A stretch of 64,000 bases of DNA, taken from contig JARLGX010000015.1 in NCBI GenBank assembly GCA_031292575.1, forward strand, positions 124,001 to 188,000, in the 5' to 3' direction. Origin of the DNA: Paludibacter sp. Lineage in GTDB: Bacteria > Bacteroidota > Bacteroidia > Bacteroidales > Paludibacteraceae. The translations under genes were made by a program, and so were the position numbers. Under the pieces are notes generated by a model that worked only from the letters and a program-made list of their open reading frames with translations, did not search any database and was not told where the DNA came from. Positions 44,659 through 55,142 of the stretch are shown here, piece by piece. How positions within the stretch are numbered: position 1 is the first letter of the stretch; the number at the start of each line of letters is the position of its first letter.

Positions 44659-46914
44659 ATGATATTTGATGAAGAAATGATTCAGCGAATCTACGCTACC
44701 CTTCCAGAAAAAATTATTCAGATAAAAAACAAACTCAAACGTCCACTTACACTTACAGAAAAAATTCTTTATTCCCACCTGGCAGTAAATGAACCATTAG
44801 AGAATTATACGCGTGCTACTGATTATGTGAATTTTTCGCCAGACCGAGTAGCCATGCAAGATGCAACAGCTCAAATGGCTTTGTTGCAGTTGATGAATTC
44901 AGGTCGTAAAACGGTTGCGGTTCCTTCCACCGTTCATTGCGATCATTTGATTCAGGCTCATTTTGAAGCTACTGCCGACCTGAAAACAGCCAACGAAACC
45001 AATCGTGAGGTATACGATTTTTTAAGTGCCGTTTCTAATAAATTTGGTATCGGATTTTGGAAACCCGGTGCAGGAATTATTCATCAAGTAGTGTTAGAAA
45101 ATTACGCTTTCCCCGGTGGAATGATGATTGGAACCGACTCACACACAGTGAATGCAGGCGGATTAGGAATGATTGCCATTGGAGTTGGTGGTGCCGATGC
45201 CGTGGATGTTATGGCCGGAATGCCTTGGGAATTGAAAATGCCTAAAATCATTGGTGTGAAATTAACCGGAAAACTGTCGGGCTGGGCTGCACCAAAAGAT
45301 GTAATTTTGAAACTTGCCGGAATACTTACTGTAAAAGGTGGAACGAATGCTATAATTGAATATTTTGGTGATGGAACCGATTCTATTTCTGCCACAGGAA
45401 AAGGAACAATCTGTAATATGGGTGCCGAAGTGGGTGCAACAACTTCTATTTTTCCATTTGATACAAAATCTGCCGAATATCTTAAAGCAACCGGTAGAAG
45501 TACGATTGCCGAACTGGCTATACAAAACGCTAAACATTTACAAGCCGATGCTGAAGTAATTGCAAATCCTGAAGCATACTTCGACCGCCTGATTGAAATT
45601 AACCTGAGCGAGCTCGAACCTTATATCAACGGTCCTTTTACTCCGGATTTAGCTTATCCTATTTCAGAATTTGCCAAAGCTGTAAAAGAAAAGGGCTATC
45701 CTCAGAAAATGGAAGTCGGATTAATTGGTTCATGTACCAACTCATCGTACGAAGATTTAACCCGCGCAGCCTCAGTAGTAAAAAATGCTAAAGAAAACGG
45801 ATTAAAAGTGCAGGCTCAGTTTATTATTAATCCGGGATCGGAACAAGTAAGATTTACAGCTGAACGCGATGGCGTTTTAGGTGAATTTGAATCAGTTGGA
45901 GGTGTGGTTATGGCCAATGCGTGCGGACCTTGTATCGGTCAGTGGAAACGTGAAATGGATGTTCCTGACCGTCCAAATTCTATCATAACTTCTTTCAATC
46001 GTAATTTTGCCAAACGCGCTGATGGAAATCCAAATACCCATACTTTTATTGGTTCTCCGGAGGTTGTGGCTGCTTTGACTATTGCTGGCGATTTATGTTT
46101 CAACCCATTAACTGATTCATTGATAAATGAAAAAGGTGAAAAAGTGAAACTCACTGAACCTTCAGGTTATGAATTACCGGCTAAAGGATATGCGGTTGAA
46201 GATCCGGGTTATGTAGCTCCTGTTAAAGATGGTAGCAGTGTAGAAGTTAATATCAGTTTGGATTCAAAACGTTTGCAAATCCTTCAACCGTTTACGGCTT
46301 GGGATGGCAAGGATTTAATAGAACAACCGCTATTGATTAAAGCTAGTGGAAAGTGCACCACCGACCATATTTCAATGGCTGGACCTTGGTTAAAATTCCG
46401 TGGACACTTGGATAATATTTCAGATAATATGTTGATTGGGGCAGTAAATGTATTCAACAATAAAACGAATACGGTACTTGACCCTGAAACGGGTGACTAT
46501 ATTGCTGTTCCGACATTGGCACGCAAATACAAAGCACAGGGAATTGGATCAATTGTAGTTGCTGAAGAAAACTACGGTGAAGGTTCAAGTCGTGAACATG
46601 CTGCTATGGAACCACGTTTTTTGAACGTAAAAGTAATTCTGGTAAAATCATTTGCCCGTATTCATGAAACAAATCTGAAAAAACAGGGAATGCTGGCTTT
46701 GACTTTTGCTGACAAAAATGATTATGACAAAGTACGAGAAGATGATAAAATAAGTGTTGTTGGTTTAACCACATTCACTCCTGGAAAGAACCTCAACATA
46801 ATTTTGAAACACGCCAATGGAACTACCGATCAGTTCGAGGCAGTACACACTTACAATCAGGCTCAGATTGACTGGTTTAAAGCAGGAAGTGCATTAAACG
46901 GGATGAATAAATGA
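44659..46914 (+). CDS. aconitate hydratase
   Basis: A 751-residue [4Fe-4S] enzyme converting citrate to isocitrate in the cytoplasm. The start at 44659 ([19 protein letters not shown]) is chosen over an upstream TTG. Cluster ligands are C359 in [12 protein letters not shown] and C422 and C425 in [10 protein letters not shown]. The substrate loops [14 protein letters not shown] and [28 protein letters not shown] (split) are intact, and the swivelling domain carries [19 protein letters not shown]. The length and motifs fit the mitochondrial-type aconitase seen in Bacteroidetes. It is the first gene of a three-gene run with citrate synthase and isocitrate dehydrogenase. Confidence 0.95.
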   Translation: MIFDEEMIQRIYATLPEKIIQIKNKLKRPLTLTEKILYSHLAVNEPLENYTRATDYVNFSPDRVAMQDATAQMALLQLMNSGRKTVAVPSTVHCDHLIQAHFEATADLKTANETNREVYDFLSAVSNKFGIGFWKPGAGIIHQVVLENYAFPGGMMIGTDSHTVNAGGLGMIAIGVGGADAVDVMAGMPWELKMPKIIGVKLTGKLSGWAAPKDVILKLAGILTVKGGTNAIIEYFGDGTDSISATGKGTICNMGAEVGATTSIFPFDTKSAEYLKATGRSTIAELAIQNAKHLQADAEVIANPEAYFDRLIEINLSELEPYINGPFTPDLAYPISEFAKAVKEKGYPQKMEVGLIGSCTNSSYEDLTRAASVVKNAKENGLKVQAQFIINPGSEQVRFTAERDGVLGEFESVGGVVMANACGPCIGQWKREMDVPDRPNSIITSFNRNFAKRADGNPNTHTFIGSPEVVAALTIAGDLCFNPLTDSLINEKGEKVKLTEPSGYELPAKGYAVEDPGYVAPVKDGSSVEVNISLDSKRLQILQPFTAWDGKDLIEQPLLIKASGKCTTDHISMAGPWLKFRGHLDNISDNMLIGAVNVFNNKTNTVLDPETGDYIAVPTLARKYKAQGIGSIVVAEENYGEGSSREHAAMEPRFLNVKVILVKSFARIHETNLKKQGMLALTFADKNDYDKVREDDKISVVGLTTFTPGKNLNIILKHANGTTDQFEAVHTYNQAQIDWFKAGSALNGMNK

Positions 46915-47013
46915 AATAAATCAAAAATAATAATTTTACAGAAAAACAAAAATCCCTATTGTAGTGTTAAACCAATAAATAACAAATTCAATAATAAAAT
47001 AAAATCGAAAGTC

Positions 47014-48369
47014 ATGGAAAAGGATTATTTAATTTACAAACTATCGGAAACGATAAAAACTACAAGTCGAATAGACAAAGAATTATTTACTCAGTTTAAT
47101 GTAAAACGTGGCTTACGAAACGAGGATCACTCAGGTGTATTAGTTGGCTTAACTAAAGTTGGGGATGTTGTTGGATATGAAAAACTTCCGGAAGGTGGAT
47201 TGAAAGCAGTTCCCGGTAAGCTTTTTTACCGTGGCATTGACGTGGAGGACCTGGTACATGGTCTGCAAAAGGAAAATAGATTAGGTTTTGAAGAAACAGC
47301 TTTTTTACTTCTTTCGGGTTATCAACCTGATGCCGAGGAATTGAAAATGTTTTCAGCCATTCTTAACGAAGCAATGGCTTTGGATAAAAAGGCAACGATG
47401 AATATTATCGATTTAGAAGGTGTTGATATCATGAATATTTTAGCACGAAGTGTGCTTGAAATGTATACGTTCGATTCTAATGCAGATGATATTTCCCGCG
47501 ACAACCTGATTCGTCAATCGATAGATTTAATTGCGAAGTTCCCAACTATCATTGCTTATGCATTCAATATACTTAGACATAGTCAATATGGACGCGTTTT
47601 GCATATTCGTCATCCAAAAGAAGGACTTTCAATAGCCGAAAACTTTTTATATATGATGAAGGGTTCTGAAAATTACACCGAATTGGATGTGAAGATTTTA
47701 GATCTTTTGCTTATTCTCCATGCCGATCATGGTGGTGGTAATAATTCTACTTTTTCTGTACGCGTTGTCAGTTCTACTCAAACCGACACTTATTCTGCAA
47801 TTGCTGCAGGTATTGGCTCGCTCAAAGGACCTCTGCATGGTGGAGCTAACATAAAAGTTGTTCAGATGTTCGAACATCTAAAAACAGCTATCAAAGACTG
47901 GTCAAATGTGAAAGAAATAGATGCTTATTTGAAAAAAATGCTGAACAAAGAAGCATACAATAAAAGTGGTTTAATTTACGGTATCGGTCATGCTGTTTAC
48001 ACTATTTCTGATCCACGGGCCCTGCTACTCAAAGAAATGGCTCGTGCTTTGGCATTAGAAAAAGGATTGGAAAAAGAGTTCGCATTTCTTGAATTGCTTG
48101 ACGAACGTTCTGTTAATGCTTTTATGACATTTAAAGGTGATGATATTAACAAACAGGTTTGTACCAATGTCGATTTCTATTCAGGATTTGTCTATGAAGC
48201 TATTGGCTTACCTACCGATGTATTTACTCCTTTGTTTGCAATGGCTCGTATTACCGGTTGGTCTGCCCACCGTATTGAAGAATTAAACTTTGCAAGCAAG
48301 CGTATCATTCGTCCGGCATATAAAAATGTTGGAGAACGCAAAGCTTTTATTCCATTGAAAGATAGATAA
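47014..48369 (+). CDS. gltA: citrate synthase
   Basis: A 451-residue enzyme condensing acetyl-CoA and oxaloacetate. The catalytic triad is visible: H275 in KGPLHGGAN, H326 in YGIGHAVYTISDPRA and D387 in TNVDFYSG. The substrate region is LILHADHGGGNNSTFSVR (H236, H239). An N-terminal extension of about 60 residues precedes GKLFYRGIDVEDLV, and the sequence belongs to the longer citrate synthases of Bacteroidetes. A methylcitrate role is less likely given the neighbours. It starts about 100 bases after aconitase and precedes isocitrate dehydrogenase, consistent with one oxidative TCA branch leading to 2-oxoglutarate for glutamate synthesis. Confidence 0.95.
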   Translation: MEKDYLIYKLSETIKTTSRIDKELFTQFNVKRGLRNEDHSGVLVGLTKVGDVVGYEKLPEGGLKAVPGKLFYRGIDVEDLVHGLQKENRLGFEETAFLLLSGYQPDAEELKMFSAILNEAMALDKKATMNIIDLEGVDIMNILARSVLEMYTFDSNADDISRDNLIRQSIDLIAKFPTIIAYAFNILRHSQYGRVLHIRHPKEGLSIAENFLYMMKGSENYTELDVKILDLLLILHADHGGGNNSTFSVRVVSSTQTDTYSAIAAGIGSLKGPLHGGANIKVVQMFEHLKTAIKDWSNVKEIDAYLKKMLNKEAYNKSGLIYGIGHAVYTISDPRALLLKEMARALALEKGLEKEFAFLELLDERSVNAFMTFKGDDINKQVCTNVDFYSGFVYEAIGLPTDVFTPLFAMARITGWSAHRIEELNFASKRIIRPAYKNVGERKAFIPLKDR

Positions 48370-48390
48370 ATAAATTAATTAGACTAAAGA

Positions 48391-48447
48391 CAACGGACAG
48401 CAGCTAAAAAACCTGACACAAATATCAGATTTAGCTGTTGTCCGTTG
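48391..48447. repeat. 18-base inverted repeat between gltA and icd
   Basis: CAACGGACAGCAGCTAAA (48391-48408) and TTTAGCTGTTGTCCGTTG (48430-48447) pair at 17 of 18 positions around a 21-base loop. No T-run follows, so a classical terminator is unlikely. The stem ends 23 bases before the icd ATG and could affect processing or translation. Confidence 0.75.
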
Positions 48448-48470
48448 ACTGTTGTCAAATGACTAAATAT

Positions 48471-49694
48471 ATGAACAAAATTAAAGTAACAAATCCCGTT
48501 GTTGAACTTGATGGCGATGAAATGACCCGCATTATATGGTCATTTATTAAAGATAAGCTTATTCTTCCTTATCTCGATTTAGATATTAAGTATTACGATT
48601 TAAGTATTGAAAACAGGGATTTCACAAACGATCAGGTAACTATTGAATCGGCAAATGCAATCAATAAATACAATGTAGGAATTAAGTGTGCAACCATAAC
48701 TCCTGATGAAGCGCGCGTGGTCGAATTTGGACTAAAAAAAATGTGGAAATCGCCAAATGGTACTATTCGGAATATTATTGGTGGTACGGTTTTTCGTGAA
48801 CCTATTGTAATGAGCAATGTGCCGCGATATGTTCAGGGTTGGACAAAACCCATTGTGATTGGTCGCCATGCTTTTGGAGATCAATATAAAGCTACTGACA
48901 CAGTTATTAAAGGCAAGGGAACATTGAAAATGACCTTTACCAACGAAGCCGGCGAAACTAAAGAATGGGAAGTCTATAATTTTGAAGGTGACGGCGTGGC
49001 AATGACCATGTACAACACCGATGATTCAATATATGGCTTTGCTCGCTCTTCATTTCAAGTGGCTTTGGAAAAGAAATGGCCTCTTTATCTTTCTACAAAG
49101 AATACAATTTTAAAAGCCTACGACGGTCGTTTCAAAGATATTTTTCAGGAAGTGTACGAGAAAGAATTTGAAGCAGAGTATAAGAAAGCCGGAATAACTT
49201 ACGAACACCGACTTATTGACGACATGGTGGCTTCGTGCATGAAATGGAATGGTGGATTTGTGTGGGCATGCAAAAACTACGATGGCGATGTTCAGTCGGA
49301 TACAGTAGCACAAGGTTTTGGCTCCTTAGGCTTGATGTCATCGGTATTGGTTACCCCAGATGGAAAAACAGTTGAGGCAGAAGCTGCTCACGGAACCGTT
49401 ACACGTCACTATCGTCAGTATCAGCAAGGTAAAGAAACTTCAACCAACCCGATTGCTTCCATTTTTGCATGGACACGTGGTTTAATGCATCGAGCCAAGT
49501 TAGATAATAATCCTGAACTTTTAAATTTCTGCGAAAAACTGGAACAGGTTTGCATTGAAACTGTGGAAGCAGGCGAAATGACAAAAGATTTGGCTGTTTT
49601 AATTCATGGCGACAATGTCACTAAAGAAAACTATTTAAGTACGGAAGGTTTCTTGGCTGCACTGAAACGAAATCTGGATATAAAGCTGGGATAA
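48471..49694 (+). CDS. icd: isocitrate dehydrogenase, NADP-dependent, eukaryotic-type homodimer
   Basis: A 407-residue enzyme oxidising isocitrate to 2-oxoglutarate. [64 protein letters not shown] (split) and the metal-binding [28 protein letters not shown] place it in the subfamily that includes human IDH1/IDH2, not the E. coli Icd type. The NADP-contact region is [24 protein letters not shown] (split). The ATG at 48471 fits homologues. A nearby in-frame ATG at 48459 is an alternative. It is preceded by a large hairpin and followed by a strong terminator. Confidence 0.95.
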   Translation: MNKIKVTNPVVELDGDEMTRIIWSFIKDKLILPYLDLDIKYYDLSIENRDFTNDQVTIESANAINKYNVGIKCATITPDEARVVEFGLKKMWKSPNGTIRNIIGGTVFREPIVMSNVPRYVQGWTKPIVIGRHAFGDQYKATDTVIKGKGTLKMTFTNEAGETKEWEVYNFEGDGVAMTMYNTDDSIYGFARSSFQVALEKKWPLYLSTKNTILKAYDGRFKDIFQEVYEKEFEAEYKKAGITYEHRLIDDMVASCMKWNGGFVWACKNYDGDVQSDTVAQGFGSLGLMSSVLVTPDGKTVEAEAAHGTVTRHYRQYQQGKETSTNPIASIFAWTRGLMHRAKLDNNPELLNFCEKLEQVCIETVEAGEMTKDLAVLIHGDNVTKENYLSTEGFLAALKRNLDIKLG

Positions 49695-49716
49695 ATTTCG
49701 AATACACTTTTATTTT

Positions 49717-49747
49717 AGAGACGTAGAATTTACGTCTCTTTTTTTGT
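49717..49747 (+). terminator. terminator of the TCA gene run
   Basis: AGAGACGTA (49717-49725) pairs with TACGTCTCT (49731-49739) and is followed by eight T. It lies 22 bases past the icd stop. Confidence 0.95.
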
Positions 49748-49772
49748 CTATATTAGACTTAACTTTAAATGT

Positions 49773-49810
49773 CAAAAAAAAGAAGCAACCTAGATATTAT
49801 AGGTTGCTTC
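49773..49810 (-). terminator. terminator of the sigma factor gene
   Basis: On the minus strand GAAGCAACCT pairs with AGGTTGCTTC (plus 49801-49810 and 49782-49791), followed by a run of eight T (plus A-run 49774-49781). It lies 37 bases past the stop. Confidence 0.95.
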
Positions 49811-49846
49811 GTATTCAAATTCAGGAAAATCGTACTATAGTTCAGA

Positions 49847-50710
49847 TTATCCTAAAAATCCTTTTAATAATTTACTTTTAGCGTTTGGTCTCAATTTACG
49901 AATCGCTTTTTCTTTAATCTGGCGTACACGTTCACGTGTTAATCCAAATTCGTCTCCAATTTCTTCTAGTGTCATTTCGGCCACACCTATACCAAAGAAT
50001 TTTTTTACAATATCGCGTTCCCTGTCAGACAATGTGAAGGCTAATACGCGTTCTATTTCTTTAGAAAGTGACTCATTTATCAACACTCGGTCGGCGTTAG
50101 GAGAATCATCGTTAATCATTACATCAAGCAAACTGTTGTCCTCACCTTCAACAAACGGAGCATCAACAGAAATATGACGACCTGATACTTTCATCGTGTC
50201 GGCAATTTTGTCTACAGGAATGTCAAGTACATCAGCCAATTCTTCGGGAGAAGGCCTGCGTTCATTTTCTTGCTCGAATTTAGAGAAAGCTTTGTTGATT
50301 TTGTTTAATGACCCAACTTGATTCAGCGGCAAACGAACAATACGCGATTGTTCGGCCAAAGCTTGCAAAATAGATTGACGAATCCACCAAACTGCATACG
50401 AAATAAACTTGAATCCACGGGTTTCATCAAATTTTTCAGCTGCTTTTATCAGTCCAAGGTTGCCTTCATTAATTAAGTCGGGTAGACTGAGGCCTTGATT
50501 TTGGTACTGTTTTGCTACTGAAACGACAAAACGTAAGTTAGCACGTGTAAGTTTTTCTAACGCAAGTCTATCACCGGCACGTATTCGCTGAGCTAACTCA
50601 ACTTCTTCCTCAACTGTGATAAGATCTTCGCGTCCAATCTCTTGCAAATACTTGTCAAGGGATGCACTTTCACGATTCGTGATTGATTTGGTAATTTTTA
50701 ATTGTCTCAT
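49847..50710 (-). CDS. rpoD: primary RNA polymerase sigma factor, Bacteroidetes type
   Basis: A 287-residue housekeeping sigma-70. It lacks region 1.1 and starts almost at region 1.2 ([17 protein letters not shown]). Region 2 carries [18 protein letters not shown] and [13 protein letters not shown]. Region 3 follows, and region 4.2 has [28 protein letters not shown] (split). The short form is characteristic of this phylum, whose sigma reads TTG / TAnnTTTG promoters. Several promoters in this window fit. The gene is monocistronic, with its own good promoter and terminator. Confidence 0.95.
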   Translation of the reverse strand: MRQLKITKSITNRESASLDKYLQEIGREDLITVEEEVELAQRIRAGDRLALEKLTRANLRFVVSVAKQYQNQGLSLPDLINEGNLGLIKAAEKFDETRGFKFISYAVWWIRQSILQALAEQSRIVRLPLNQVGSLNKINKAFSKFEQENERRPSPEELADVLDIPVDKIADTMKVSGRHISVDAPFVEGEDNSLLDVMINDDSPNADRVLINESLSKEIERVLAFTLSDRERDIVKKFFGIGVAEMTLEEIGDEFGLTRERVRQIKEKAIRKLRPNAKSKLLKGFLG

Positions 50711-50732
50711 TTAATGAATGAAAATTAGCTTG

Positions 50733-50764
50733 CAAAAGTAGTTGTTTTTTCCGACTCTACAAAA
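50733..50764 (-). promoter_or_regulatory. promoter of the sigma factor gene
   Basis: On the minus strand TTTTG (plus 50760-50764), a 19-base spacer, and TACTTTTG (plus 50733-50740), an exact TAnnTTTG at ideal spacing. It lies 22 bases before the ATG, so the gene is probably transcribed by its own product. Confidence 0.75.
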
Positions 50765-50977
50765 TGAAAAATTCAAAAAATATTGCAATGATTTATCCTA
50801 ACGTAACAATTTATATACTAGTATGTTTATAAGTCATTTATAGTTTATCTAAATAGTATTCAAATTCACAGAATTAAACATTATATCATTTGTCACTTTT
50901 GAATTATTTCTGTTTTTTCGTGATATTACTTAGATTAACGCTAAAAATATGAAATTGTTTTCGATTGTTGATAAAAT

Positions 50978-51010
50978 CAAAAAAAACAAACTCAATAAAA
51001 ACTGAGTTTG
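50978..51010 (-). terminator. terminator of the HtrA protease gene
   Basis: CAAACTCA (50987-50994) pairs with TGAGTTTG (51003-51010). On the minus strand the stem is followed by a T-run (plus A-run 50978-50986). It lies about 35 bases past the stop. The rest of the gap to the sigma gene holds only its promoter. Confidence 0.85.
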
Positions 51011-51044
51011 CTCTTTCAATTATAATTCTTAAATAATAATCAGT

Positions 51045-52538
51045 TTAATCGGCCAGATTTATAGCAAAATAGGTTAGTTTACCTTTTGGATACAAGCCGG
51101 CTATTAACAATACTTTATCTTGATCACCATTGTTCATAACTGCTTCATACGCATCGTGAACATCAGAGGAGGATTGAATTGGTTGATTATTTATTTTAAG
51201 TATGATAAATCCCGGTTTGATTCCCTGATCGGCTAATTTGCCTTTTGTAAGCGATTTTACTTCTACTCCATAGTCAACTCCTAATTGTTGTTTGGTTTTA
51301 TCGCTTATTTCTTTAAAAGTTCCACCCAACGATTCATCACTGGTTTCAGCCGAAACAAGCCCTGTATTACCCTGTTGATTTTTCAATTCAACGTCCAGTT
51401 TTTGTTCTTTATTATTACGAATAACTGTTATCGTAATTTTTTCACCCGGATGATAACGACCAATTTGTTCCTGCAGTTCCGAAACTGTTTTCACATCAAT
51501 GCCATTTACATTATTTATAATGTCACCTACTTTTATTCCGGCACTTTTGGCAGCACTTTGATCTTCTACTTTGTTTACATATGCTCCCTCCATGGTCTTC
51601 AGGTTTTTTTGTTTTGCAAGGTCTTCATTGATGTTACCAATTTCGACACCTAAAACAGCGCGCTGAACTACTCCATATTTTCGAAGATCTTCAACAACTT
51701 TCTTTACTATACTCACCGGAATAGCAAATGAATATCCAGCATATGATCCAGTTTGTGAAGCAATTGCCGTATTAATTCCGACTAACTCGCCATGCGTATT
51801 GACTAACGCTCCTCCACTGTTTCCGGGATTCACTGCTGCATCGGTTTGAATAAATGACTCAATCTTCATTTTAGTATTGATAATGTTGATATTTCTGGCT
51901 TTAGCACTAACAATACCTGCAGTAACAGTTGATGTAAGATTAAAAGGGTTTCCAACTGCCAACACCCATTCTCCGACTTTCAACGAATCTGAGTTTCCAA
52001 AAGCGATTATAGGTAAATTATCTGCATTAATTTTAATCAGGGCAATATCAGTATTTGGATCAGTACCAATCACTTTTGCCTTAAAAGTCCTATTGTCATT
52101 CAGAGTAACTTCAATATCGGAAGATCCGTCGACAACATGATTATTTGTTACAATATATCCATCTTTCGTAATAATAACCCCGGAGCCTGAAGCTTCTTGC
52201 ATTGGCATTTCTCTTGGTTGATTTTGTCTTGGATTTCCAAAGAAATATTGAAAAAGAGGATCTTGAGAAAATCCATCCATTTGTACTGATTTCATAGGAA
52301 TTTTTGTTTTGACGTGAACTACTGCATGTACTGACAATTCGGCAGCAACAGTGAAATCGGTTTCCATGGCATCAGATGCATGGGCAAACTTAGCATATTC
52401 AACCGGAAGCTGAGTGTCTGGGTTGTCTGATTTGTTGTGTTGGTTCGAAAGTAAATTTGTGGTCAAATTTGTAGCCACACTCACTGCTACAACTAAGGCG
52501 AAAAGACCGAGTGCTTTAATTCTTTTTGTTGCATTCAT
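51045..52538 (-). CDS. periplasmic serine protease, DegP/HtrA family
   Basis: A 497-residue envelope quality-control protease. The ATG at 52538 is used because the longer frame starts with TTG. The N-terminal hydrophobic segment (about 7-27) is a signal or anchor. The trypsin-like domain shows H134 (TNNHVVDG), D164 (NTDIALIK) and S241 (NPGNSGGALVN). Two PDZ domains follow, about 290-385 (GAYVNKVEDQSAAKSAGIKVGDIINNVNG) and 410-490. A Gln/Pro-rich loop (FFGNPRQNQPREMP) lies between the first strands. The gene stands alone and is likely induced by envelope stress, though no operator was found. Confidence 0.95.
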   Translation of the reverse strand: MNATKRIKALGLFALVVAVSVATNLTTNLLSNQHNKSDNPDTQLPVEYAKFAHASDAMETDFTVAAELSVHAVVHVKTKIPMKSVQMDGFSQDPLFQYFFGNPRQNQPREMPMQEASGSGVIITKDGYIVTNNHVVDGSSDIEVTLNDNRTFKAKVIGTDPNTDIALIKINADNLPIIAFGNSDSLKVGEWVLAVGNPFNLTSTVTAGIVSAKARNINIINTKMKIESFIQTDAAVNPGNSGGALVNTHGELVGINTAIASQTGSYAGYSFAIPVSIVKKVVEDLRKYGVVQRAVLGVEIGNINEDLAKQKNLKTMEGAYVNKVEDQSAAKSAGIKVGDIINNVNGIDVKTVSELQEQIGRYHPGEKITITVIRNNKEQKLDVELKNQQGNTGLVSAETSDESLGGTFKEISDKTKQQLGVDYGVEVKSLTKGKLADQGIKPGFIILKINNQPIQSSSDVHDAYEAVMNNGDQDKVLLIAGLYPKGKLTYFAINLAD

Positions 52539-52756
52539 ATTCTTCAATTTAAATTGGTTTATTTATTAATGTCTTTGTTGAACTTCTCAGTGCACATTTA
52601 GATTTGCTTGAAAAATTTCATTGCGAAAATAAACAAAAGTTATTCCAGACATTAATTACAATCCTACATTTATCGTTAATTAACACAATTATTATCGGAC
52701 TTAACGCGTATTAACCGGACTAAATTTTCAGGTAAAAAAATATGAAAAACACAAAC

Positions 52757-52787
52757 AAAAAAACCATCCTTTTGTAGGATGGTTTTT
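52757..52787 (-). terminator. terminator of enolase
   Basis: AAACCATCC (52761-52769) pairs with GGATGGTTT (52777-52785) around a 7-base loop. On the minus strand a T-rich stretch follows (plus A-run 52757-52763). It lies about 85 bases past the enolase stop. Confidence 0.85.
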
Positions 52788-52870
52788 ATTGATAGATTCG
52801 TAAACAATTAATTATAAAATAATTGGTTCAATAAATCGTCAATTATAAATTGTCAATTATCAACTTACAT

Positions 52871-54196
<1,326 letters not shown>

Positions 54197-54245
54197 TTAA
54201 CGCTCTATTAAAAAAAATGTTCGGACTAATGACTTTATTTGAACA

Positions 54246-54275
54246 TTGGCATACCGGAAAAATAGTCTATATTTG
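54246..54275 (+). promoter_or_regulatory. promoter of the DUF4197 gene
   Basis: TTG at 54246-54248, exactly 19 bases, then TATATTTG at 54268-54275, a full match to the Bacteroidetes consensus. It lies 36 bases before the ATG. Confidence 0.8.
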
Positions 54276-54311
54276 CCTTAAATAACAACGCAAACTCAAA
54301 AATAAAATTCA

Positions 54312-55076
54312 ATGAGAAAAATACTTATCCTTGCCTTCATAAGCATCAATCTTTTGGCAGTCGGACAATCGACACAAAGCAAAATACAAAGCCTCCTAAA
54401 CAAGGTTACTAGTTCACCAGTCAGCAACAACCAAAACGTTGAAGGGTTGAAAAATTCGTTGAATGTAGGTATCGAAAAAGCTGTAGGGAAACTTGGCATC
54501 GAAAATGGATTCTACAATGATCCTGTGCTGAAATTGCAATTGCCACCCGAAGCAAAATCGATAACAAATAACATCAGACTGGTACCCGGTGGTAAAGAGC
54601 TGGTAAACAAAACAATACTTTCAATGAATCGTACGGCAGAAGATGCCGTAAAAGAAGCAACTCCGATATTCAAGAATGCTATCTTAAAAATGAGCATTAC
54701 CGATGCCGTGGGTATCTTATTTGGGAAAGAGGATGCTGCAACCCAGTATTTACGCCAAAACACGTATGCCGAACTGAAAGCTGCCTTTGCTCCCAAAGTA
54801 AAGGTATCGCTCGGTAAACCTTTGGTAGCCAATATTTCGACTACTCAAACCTGGAACCTGCTCAGCTCAAGCTACAACGGAGTTGCTAACTCGATGGTAG
54901 GAAAGTTTTCGAGAATGAAACCGATAAATGTGAATATGGAAGATTACGTAACAGAAAAAGCATTGGATGCATTATTTGTGAAAATTGCAGAAGAAGAAAA
55001 GGCCATCCGTACCAACCCGGCAGCCCGTGTAAACGACTTATTGAAAAACGTTTTCGGACAGTTGGATAAAAAATAA
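54312..55076 (+). CDS. DUF4197 family exported protein
   Basis: A 254-residue protein with a signal peptide (MRKILILAFISINLLAVGQS). The DUF4197 body has the helical motif GLKNSLNVGIEKAVGKLGIENGFYNDPVLKLQLP (split over 46-80), then SMNRTAEDAVKEATPIFKNAI, FGKEDAATQYLRQNT, and the C-terminal DYVTEKALDALFVKIAEEEKAIRTNPAAR (split). The family is widespread in Gram-negative bacteria, without known activity. It is monocistronic with its own near-ideal promoter, so probably expressed constitutively. Confidence 0.9.
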   Translation: MRKILILAFISINLLAVGQSTQSKIQSLLNKVTSSPVSNNQNVEGLKNSLNVGIEKAVGKLGIENGFYNDPVLKLQLPPEAKSITNNIRLVPGGKELVNKTILSMNRTAEDAVKEATPIFKNAILKMSITDAVGILFGKEDAATQYLRQNTYAELKAAFAPKVKVSLGKPLVANISTTQTWNLLSSSYNGVANSMVGKFSRMKPINVNMEDYVTEKALDALFVKIAEEEKAIRTNPAARVNDLLKNVFGQLDKK

Positions 55077-55142
55077 TTATTGTAGAGTTCTACGAGTAAT
55101 AATTTAACAATAAGTAAACCTTATAAATGAGTTTAGTTTAGC

